From assembly GCA_903828515.1 (NCBI GenBank), contig CAIKMD010000002.1, positions 248,001-312,000 on the forward strand: a stretch of DNA of 64,000 bases, written 5' to 3'. Both the position numbers and the translations under genes were made by a program. The notes under the pieces are model-generated. The model worked only from the letters and a program-made list of their open reading frames with translations, was not told the origin of the DNA and made no database searches. Below, piece after piece: positions 58,114 through 64,000 of this stretch. This DNA comes from an uncultured Rhodospirillales bacterium (lineage in GTDB: Bacteria; Pseudomonadota; Alphaproteobacteria; ATCC43930; CGMCC-115725). Numbering within the stretch: position 1 is the stretch's first letter; each line of letters opens with the position of its first letter.

Positions 58114-59530
58114 GGCATTCGTTCTCGTCACCAGCATCGCGGGCCGGCGGGTCATCACCGCCGTTACCGTTGCCGCCGCGACCGAAGGCATTACGCCCGG
58201 TATGACCCTGGCGGAAGCACGAACGTTCAAGCCCGATCTCGGTGTCGACGAAGCGGATGTCGTGGGCGATGCGGAATCCCTCGGCCGGCTCGCGCTGTGG
58301 TGCGAACGCTTCAGCCCGTTTGTGGCGCCGTGTGGAAACGACGGACTTTTCCTCGATGTGACCGGTTGCGCGCATCTCTTCGGCGGCGAGGCGGGACTGG
58401 CGGCTCAAGCGGTGGCGCGGCTGAACCGCCAGGGCATCGAATGCCGCGCGACGATCGCCGATAATGCGGAAACGGCTTGGGCTTTATCGCGCTTCGGCGG
58501 CCGAAAAATTACCGTCGTGCCAGGCGGTGGCGCCCGCGCGGCCTTGGCCGATTTACCGGTGGCGGCGCTCCGGATCGAGCCGCAAGCCGTCTCGCTTCTC
58601 ACCCGGTTCGGTCTGCATCGCATTGCCGAACTTTATGCCATGCCGCGCGCCGCACTCATCGCGCGCTGCGGTGAAGGCGTGGGGCTTGCTCTCGACAGGG
58701 CCTTGGGTGTTTTGGCCGAGCCGCTCTCGCCATTGCCGCCGGCTTCATTGCGCTGGACGCGCCGTTCGTTTGCCGAACCGATCGCCACGCCGGAAGATAT
58801 TGCGGCGGCGACACGTGAACTTGTCGAAACGCTGTGCCGGCGCTTTGCCGAGGAAGATATCGGCGCCCGCAAGCTGACGCTTGCGCTCCATCGTATCGAT
58901 GGCCGGGTCGAGCAAGCGACCATCGGAACGGCGCGGCCGGAGCGCGATCCGCGTCATCTCTGGCGTCTGTTCGAAGAACGTCTGCCCACGCTCGATCCGG
59001 GGCTCGGCATCGAGGACATGGTGCTGACGGCGGGTCGGGTCGAGAGTCTGGGCGCGACGCAACTTGGTTTTCGGGGCGCGACGGAGAAGGACGAGATCGA
59101 TCTCGCCGTGCTCGTCGATCATCTCACCAACCGTCTGGGGCCGCGCGCGGTGGCGCGACCGGTTCCCTACGAGAGTCATGTGCCCGAGCGTGCGGTGCGG
59201 TATGGTTCGGCGATCGGTCAAAGAAAGTCGGCTTGGCATTCGGATCGGCTGCGGCCGGTGCGGCTCTTGCATCGTCCCGAACCGATCGATGTGACCGCGC
59301 CGGTGCCCGACGATCCGCCGTTATTCTTTCGCTGGCGGCGCTTGATCCATCGCATCCGCCGCGCCGATGGGCCGGAACGCATCGAAGCCGAATGGTGGCG
59401 CGCAGCGGAAGAACCGCGTGACTATTATCGTGTCGAGGACGAGGCCGGCGAACGATTTTGGGTCTATCGCGCCGGGCTTTACCGGCCCGGAGCCTCGCCG
59501 CGCTGGTTCATGCACGGGATGTTCGGATAA
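58040..59530 (+). CDS. imuB: ImuB, Y-family polymerase-like protein without catalytic acids
   Basis: This 496-residue Y-family-like protein begins MRRVLSLFLPRWPIDRR, where active polymerases have the D-x-D-x-F-x-x-V acid motif; the acids are missing, as in ImuB generally. Further blocks are CERFSPFVAPCGNDGLFLDVTGCAHLFGGE and DYYRVEDEAGERFWVYRAGLY. ImuB links DnaE2 to the beta clamp. In most genomes dnaE2 follows; here putA follows after 42 bp, so dnaE2 must be elsewhere or lost. Confidence 0.92.
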   Translation: MRRVLSLFLPRWPIDRRFAVEQTNKAFVLVTSIAGRRVITAVTVAAATEGITPGMTLAEARTFKPDLGVDEADVVGDAESLGRLALWCERFSPFVAPCGNDGLFLDVTGCAHLFGGEAGLAAQAVARLNRQGIECRATIADNAETAWALSRFGGRKITVVPGGGARAALADLPVAALRIEPQAVSLLTRFGLHRIAELYAMPRAALIARCGEGVGLALDRALGVLAEPLSPLPPASLRWTRRSFAEPIATPEDIAAATRELVETLCRRFAEEDIGARKLTLALHRIDGRVEQATIGTARPERDPRHLWRLFEERLPTLDPGLGIEDMVLTAGRVESLGATQLGFRGATEKDEIDLAVLVDHLTNRLGPRAVARPVPYESHVPERAVRYGSAIGQRKSAWHSDRLRPVRLLHRPEPIDVTAPVPDDPPLFFRWRRLIHRIRRADGPERIEAEWWRAAEEPRDYYRVEDEAGERFWVYRAGLYRPGASPRWFMHGMFG

Positions 59531-59572
59531 ACGCGCCTTGGCAAATCCGAGGCGGCATGCAATCTGAATAGG

Positions 59573-62500
59573 ATGAGTTGGGTCTTCAACGCGCCACCGG
59601 CATCGAACGATCCACTGCGCCAAGCCGTGAGAGCCGCCTATCGCATCGACGAAAGCGAAGCGGTCGGGCGCATCCTCGATGCAGCCGCGGTGTCGCCCGA
59701 AACCAATGCGCGCATCGAAGAGACAGCGCGCCGGTTGGTGATCGAGGCGCGTCGGCGCCGTCACGGCAAGGGCGGCATCGACGCCCTGCTCAACGAATTC
59801 GCCCTATCGAGCGCTGAGGGCATCGCGCTGATGTGCCTCGCCGAGGCATTGCTACGCATTCCCGATGCCGAAACCGTCGACCGGCTGATCCGCGACAAGC
59901 TCAGCGATGCGGATTGGGCGCGCCATCTCGGTCATTCGAGTTCGCTCTTCGTCAATGCGTCGACCTGGGCACTGATGCTGACCGGTAAGCTGATCCACGA
60001 CGATCCGGCAGCGCAGGATTGGGCGACGACGCTCCGGCGCTTCGCGGCGCGAACCGGCGAGCCGGTGCTGCGTCAGGCCGTCGCGTCCGCGATGCGCGTC
60101 CTCGGCCATCAATTCGTCATGGGACGCACGATCGACGAAGCGCTGACCCGTGCCGAGGCAAGCGAGGCCCAAGGTTATCGCTATTCCTACGACATGCTGG
60201 GCGAGGCCGCACGCACCAGCGTCGATGCCGCCCGTTATGCCGCACGATATCGCGACGCGATTGCCGCCATCGGTGCGCGGGTGAATGGACGCGATCTGCA
60301 CCGCGCGCCGGGAATTTCGGTGAAGCTCTCGGCTTTGCATCCGCGTTACGAAGAGTCCCAGCGGCAACGCGTGCTGGCAGAGCTATTGCCCATCCTGATG
60401 ACGCTCGCGCGTCAGGCGAAAAACGCGGGCATTGGATTGACCATCGATGCCGAGGAAGCGGACCGGCTCGATCTCTCGCTCGACCTGATCGCGGCCCTGG
60501 CCGCCGCGCCGGAACTCGCGGGCTGGAACGGCTTGGGGCTTGCCCTGCAGGCCTATCAGAAGCGGGCGCTGCCGGTGATCGATTTTCTGGCCGCGCTGGC
60601 GCGGCGAACCGGACGCCGGTTCATGCTGCGCCTGGTCAAGGGCGCTTATTGGGATAGCGAGATCAAGCGCACGCAGGAACGCGGGCTCGATGGCTTTCCG
60701 GTCTATACGCGCAAGATGGCGACGGATGTGTCCTATCTCGCCTGCGCGCGGCGCATCTGGACCGCGCGGGACGCGTTCTTTCCGCAATTTGCCACGCATA
60801 ACGCGCATAGTGTTGCGGCCATTCTTGATCTCGTCGGTTCCGACCGCGACTTCGAGTTCCAGCGTCTGCATGGCATGGGCGAGGCGCTGTACGATCAGAT
60901 CGTCGGGCTCGATGCGACGCAGGTGCCGTGCCGGATCTATGCGCCGGTCGGCGAGCACGAGGACCTGCTTGCTTATCTGGTGCGTCGCCTGTTGGAGAAT
61001 GGTGCCAACACCTCCTTCGTCAATCGTCTCGTCGACGAGGAAGCGCCGATCGAAGCCCTAATTGCCGATCCGGTGGCGCGCCTGAAATCGCTACGCACCA
61101 AGCCGCATCCGCGCATCAAATTACCGCGCGATCTCTACGGCATCGAACGGCGCAATTCGCGCGGGATTGATCTGAGCGATCCGCTCCGGCTCGCGACACT
61201 ATCCGCCGAATTGGCGGCGGTGGCGCAACAACCGTGGCTCGCCGCGCCAATCATCGGTGGCAAAGACGAAAGCGGCCCCCGACGCGCCGTGCTCGATCCG
61301 TCCGACCATCGTCGTTCCGCCGGCCAGGTGATCGAAGCCAATCCGGCACAGATCGAGGCAGCCTTGTCGCGCTCGGTGCGCGCCGCGCCTGAATGGGACA
61401 GAGTTCCGGCCGAGGATCGCGCGCGCTGCCTTGAGCGCGCGGCGGATTTGCTGGAAGCGCGGATGCCGGCTTTCATCGCGATGATCATTCGCGAAGGCGG
61501 GCGGACGATTGCCGATGCCTTGAGCGAGGTTCGCGAGGCGATCGATCATTGCCGCTACAGCGCGGCGCGTGCGCGCGCGGAATTCGCATCGCCGCTCGGG
61601 CTGCCCGGTCCGACTGGCGAACGCAATCTTTTAGCGCTGCATGGTCGCGGCGTCTTTGCCTGCATTTCGCCGTGGAATTTTCCGCTGGCGATCTTTCTTG
61701 GCCAAGTTGTCGGTGCCCTTGCTGCCGGCAACGCGGTGATCGCCAAGCCCGCCGAGCAGACGCCGCTGATCGCGGCGGCGGCGATCCGGTTGCTGCACGA
61801 AGCGGGCATTCCGGGCGACGTGGTTCAGCTTCTGCCCGGCGACGGTCCTTCGGTCGGCGCACCTCTCGTCGCCGATACACGCATCGCCGGCGTCGCCTTT
61901 ACCGGCTCGACCGACACCGCGCGCGGAATCAACCTGGCGCTTGCCCAGCGCGGCGGCCCGATCGTGCCGTTCATCGCCGAGACGGGCGGACAGAACGCGC
62001 TGATCGCCGATTCATCGGCGCTGCCCGAACAGCTTGTCGCCGACGTGCTGATATCGGCGTTCGACAGCGCGGGGCAACGCTGCTCGTCTGCGCGTGTCCT
62101 GTTCGTCCAGAGCGATATCGCGGATCGGGTGATCAACATGCTGGCGGGTGCCATGGACGAACTGGTGATTGGCGATCCGGCATTGATCGCCACCGATATC
62201 GGGCCGCTGATCGACGAGCCGGCGCACGCGGCGCTTCAAACCCACGCCGCGCGGATGGCCCGCGAAGGTCGGGTCATTCGCGAGTTGGCGCTGCCGCCGG
62301 GAACCGAGCACGGCACCTTCTTCGCGCCACGCGCTTTCGAGATCGACCGTCTCGATCGTCTGACCGGCGAGGTGTTTGGTCCGATCCTTCACGTCATTCG
62401 CTGGCACGGCGATCGGCTCGATCAGGTTCTCGCGTCGATCGACGCGACCGGTTTCGGCCTGACGCTGGGGATACACAGCCGCATCGACGAGACGGTGCGG

Positions 62501-62731
62501 ACCATTCAGCGGGGCTTGCGGGTCGGCAATACCTACGTCAACCGCAGCATGATCGGCGCGGTGGTCGGCGTGCAGCCTTTCGGCGGCGAGCGCCTGTCGG
62601 GTACCGGCCCGAAGATCGGCGGACCGCATTACCTTCAGCGCTTTGCCACCGAGCGCACGCTGTCGATCGACACCACGGCAGCCGGCGGCAATGCCAGCCT
62701 GATGTCGTTGGCGGATGACGAAGAAATTTAG
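59573..62731 (+). CDS. putA: bifunctional proline dehydrogenase / L-glutamate gamma-semialdehyde dehydrogenase
   Basis: This 1052-residue PutA oxidises proline to glutamate with FAD then NAD. The proline dehydrogenase barrel includes RFMLRLVKGAYWDSEIKR and the FATHNAHSVAAI block. The aldehyde dehydrogenase half has Glu803 in AETGGQN and the catalytic Cys837 in GQRCSSAR. It lacks the N-terminal ribbon-helix-helix DNA-binding domain of E. coli PutA, so it cannot repress its own gene that way. Its stop overlaps the opposing GT9 gene by four bases. Confidence 0.95.
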   Translation: MSWVFNAPPASNDPLRQAVRAAYRIDESEAVGRILDAAAVSPETNARIEETARRLVIEARRRRHGKGGIDALLNEFALSSAEGIALMCLAEALLRIPDAETVDRLIRDKLSDADWARHLGHSSSLFVNASTWALMLTGKLIHDDPAAQDWATTLRRFAARTGEPVLRQAVASAMRVLGHQFVMGRTIDEALTRAEASEAQGYRYSYDMLGEAARTSVDAARYAARYRDAIAAIGARVNGRDLHRAPGISVKLSALHPRYEESQRQRVLAELLPILMTLARQAKNAGIGLTIDAEEADRLDLSLDLIAALAAAPELAGWNGLGLALQAYQKRALPVIDFLAALARRTGRRFMLRLVKGAYWDSEIKRTQERGLDGFPVYTRKMATDVSYLACARRIWTARDAFFPQFATHNAHSVAAILDLVGSDRDFEFQRLHGMGEALYDQIVGLDATQVPCRIYAPVGEHEDLLAYLVRRLLENGANTSFVNRLVDEEAPIEALIADPVARLKSLRTKPHPRIKLPRDLYGIERRNSRGIDLSDPLRLATLSAELAAVAQQPWLAAPIIGGKDESGPRRAVLDPSDHRRSAGQVIEANPAQIEAALSRSVRAAPEWDRVPAEDRARCLERAADLLEARMPAFIAMIIREGGRTIADALSEVREAIDHCRYSAARARAEFASPLGLPGPTGERNLLALHGRGVFACISPWNFPLAIFLGQVVGALAAGNAVIAKPAEQTPLIAAAAIRLLHEAGIPGDVVQLLPGDGPSVGAPLVADTRIAGVAFTGSTDTARGINLALAQRGGPIVPFIAETGGQNALIADSSALPEQLVADVLISAFDSAGQRCSSARVLFVQSDIADRVINMLAGAMDELVIGDPALIATDIGPLIDEPAHAALQTHAARMAREGRVIRELALPPGTEHGTFFAPRAFEIDRLDRLTGEVFGPILHVIRWHGDRLDQVLASIDATGFGLTLGIHSRIDETVRTIQRGLRVGNTYVNRSMIGAVVGVQPFGGERLSGTGPKIGGPHYLQRFATERTLSIDTTAAGGNASLMSLADDEEI

Positions 62732-63873
62732 GACGACAGAATCTCGTCGATCGCTTGCCGTGCTTGATCGAGCGTGACCGCGGCGACGCACGGATAGGCC
62801 TCGCCCTCGACGTGCGGCTGCGTGCAGTTCCACAGGCAGAAGTAACACGGCATCTTTTGGAACAGCATGCGCGTATTGGTTGGCGCGAGCGTGTCGGGAA
62901 ACGGCGTCCAGCCGCCGAACTGGCCGCCGCCGACAACCACGATCGTCGGCGCGCCGAGCCCGATCGCCAGATGTGCCGGGCCGGTCTCGTTGGTGATGAC
63001 GAGTGCGGCATGTTTCAGGAGATCGAGGAGACCCTCGAGACTCGTTCCGCCGATCAGGTCGATCAATTGATCGTCGCGTAACCGGTCTTTGTACGCGGCC
63101 TCGGCCGGTCCGCCGACAAAGGCGACCGTCAGGCCGCGCGCCTTGAGGTCTTTGCCGAGCGCCAAAAAATTCGCGAAGTCCCAGCGCCGGCCCGGCGCGT
63201 TGGCGCCGAAATTGAGCACCGCATAGGGCTTTGCCAATGACGGTGGCTGATCGCGCCACGGCAGTCTCGGCGGTTCGGGCGCGATGATATGGCCGGCGAG
63301 GGCCGACACGAAGGTGAAATGGCGTGGGATCTCGTGCGTCGGATGAGGGCCTGTATCGATCACCTCCTGGCAACGCGCGAGATACCAGTCGAACAAAAGC
63401 TGCGTCTTGGGGCTGAGATAGGGCTTTGTCACGATGCGGCGCGGCGCACCCGAGACATAGATCAGGCTGTCGGCGACCAGGGGCTTGCGCATGAAACTGT
63501 CGAGCAGGGCGACGGCAAAGCCTTGGCGTCGCACCCAGAGCGACACTTTGAGACGGTAAAACGGGTTGCGGTCATAGGCGTGCTCGTCGATCGCCTGGAA
63601 GCGCACGCCGGGAAAGAACGGCGCCGCCAGCCGCGCCCAGCTCTCGCCGCCGAGGATGGTGATGTCGGACCGATCGACGCCCAGGGCCGCCGCGTAGTGG
63701 GCGAACGCGCCATGGAACAGCACCATGTCGCCTATCCCGTCGATCCGCACCACCAGGACCCCGCGCTTAACCCGGGGTGTCGGCCAGAACCGGGCGAGGA
63801 GGTCGAAGGGAAGAAAGAGGAACCATCGCCGCGGCCGACGGCGTGGCTTTTGCGGATCGGCGTCTTTTGACAT
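62728..63873 (-). CDS. glycosyltransferase family 9 (heptosyltransferase-like)
   Basis: This protein of about 381 residues has a GT-B fold typical of ADP-heptose:LPS heptosyltransferases. Blocks are VLVVRIDGIGDMVLFHGAF near residue 40, YAVLNFGANAPGRRWDFANFLALGKDL, and the donor-site motif VITNETGPAHLAIGLGAPTIVVVGGG. Cysteines cluster late (PCYFCLWNC), perhaps a metal site. ATG 63873 is preferred; an in-frame TTG at 63930 would add 19 residues. It probably acts in lipopolysaccharide core or another envelope glycan. Confidence 0.82.
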   Translation of the reverse strand: MSKDADPQKPRRRPRRWFLFLPFDLLARFWPTPRVKRGVLVVRIDGIGDMVLFHGAFAHYAAALGVDRSDITILGGESWARLAAPFFPGVRFQAIDEHAYDRNPFYRLKVSLWVRRQGFAVALLDSFMRKPLVADSLIYVSGAPRRIVTKPYLSPKTQLLFDWYLARCQEVIDTGPHPTHEIPRHFTFVSALAGHIIAPEPPRLPWRDQPPSLAKPYAVLNFGANAPGRRWDFANFLALGKDLKARGLTVAFVGGPAEAAYKDRLRDDQLIDLIGGTSLEGLLDLLKHAALVITNETGPAHLAIGLGAPTIVVVGGGQFGGWTPFPDTLAPTNTRMLFQKMPCYFCLWNCTQPHVEGEAYPCVAAVTLDQARQAIDEILSS

Positions 63874-63963
63874 CGCGGCGGACGCTACACGCTGGCGCTT
63901 TCCGCTGCCACTAGGAGTTTGCCGTGCCAAACCCTATAGTGTCGGCAGCCGCCTCCTTCCCAT

Positions 63964-64000
63964 ATGAGCGATATGGGCGAGCAACCCGACGATAAGACCA
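63964..64000 (+). CDS. start of a gene cut by the window end (identity uncertain)
   Basis: ATG 63964 opens a frame MSDMGEQPDDKT that runs off the end. A TATAGT sequence at 63935-63940 could be its -10. The acidic leader ending DDKT resembles the N-terminus of some alphaproteobacterial UbiE methyltransferases, but 12 residues are not enough to name it. Confidence 0.3.
   Translation, partial: MSDMGEQPDDKT

Overview
The window is about 64 kb of GC-rich chromosome from an alphaproteobacterium, most likely a Rhodospirillales-type or neighbouring lineage. The lineage call rests on gene content and order, not on a marker-gene search. Pointers include the tig-clpP-clpX-lon-hup block followed by tRNA-Val, tRNA-Asp and a compact nuoA-N operon. 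Others are the nuo-birA-coaX-rnj-mce-DUF1467-proS-lolC-lolD-dnaE order typical of Alphaproteobacteria, the short ProS without an editing domain, and the alphaproteobacterial LexA box GAAC-N7-GAAC. Almost everything is core housekeeping DNA with dense, often overlapping genes. I see no insertion sequence, prophage, CRISPR array or rRNA operon.

Layout. 1-2.3 kb: the end of an NAD(P)H-hydrate repair gene, malonyl-CoA decarboxylase and a small unknown protein. 2.4-9.2 kb: tRNA-Leu, then protein quality control (trigger factor, ClpP, ClpX, Lon) and the HU nucleoid protein. 9.3-25.2 kb: two tRNAs, all 14 Complex I genes, biotin-protein ligase and type III pantothenate kinase. 25.2-35.7 kb: RNase J, methylmalonyl-CoA epimerase, prolyl-tRNA synthetase and the lipoprotein-release ABC genes lolC and lolD. 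Accessory genes interrupt this stretch: an MFS exporter, a DNA glycosylase, a methyltransferase, a purine permease and a secreted protein. 35.8-43.1 kb: a phosphate transporter with an upstream Pho box, a CBS-BON protein, three small leftward genes and replicative dnaE. 43.1-45.4 kb: an AT-rich regulatory stretch with palindromes, a small unknown protein, a possible small RNA, hspQ and a glycosyltransferase-GtrA fusion. 45.5-51.1 kb: an SsuABC/TauABC-like ABC transporter with two paralogous binding proteins and two permeases, facing a stand-alone formyltetrahydrofolate-hydrolase-like protein. 51.1-55.2 kb: biotin genes in divergent pairs (bioF-bioD leftward, bioB-bioA rightward). 55.2-64 kb: an FTR1 iron permease with a Fur-like operator, a DedA protein, a LexA-controlled imuA-imuB pair without an adjacent dnaE2, bifunctional proline dehydrogenase PutA, a GT9 glycosyltransferase and the first bases of another gene.

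Functional links. BirA and bioABDF make and attach biotin, while malonyl-CoA decarboxylase and methylmalonyl-CoA epimerase are acyl-CoA steps adjoining biotin carboxylases. ClpXP, Lon, trigger factor and HspQ form a proteostasis set. Three readable DNA operators connect genes to classical regulons: PhoB (phosphate transporter), a Fur-type repressor (FTR1) and LexA (imuAB). I do not see an obviously new defence or metabolic system. The best leads for something undescribed are two gene-free, hairpin-rich stretches ending in strong intrinsic terminators (around 30.46-30.63 kb leftward and 43.80-43.91 kb rightward) and the palindromic AT-rich promoter at 43.2 kb.
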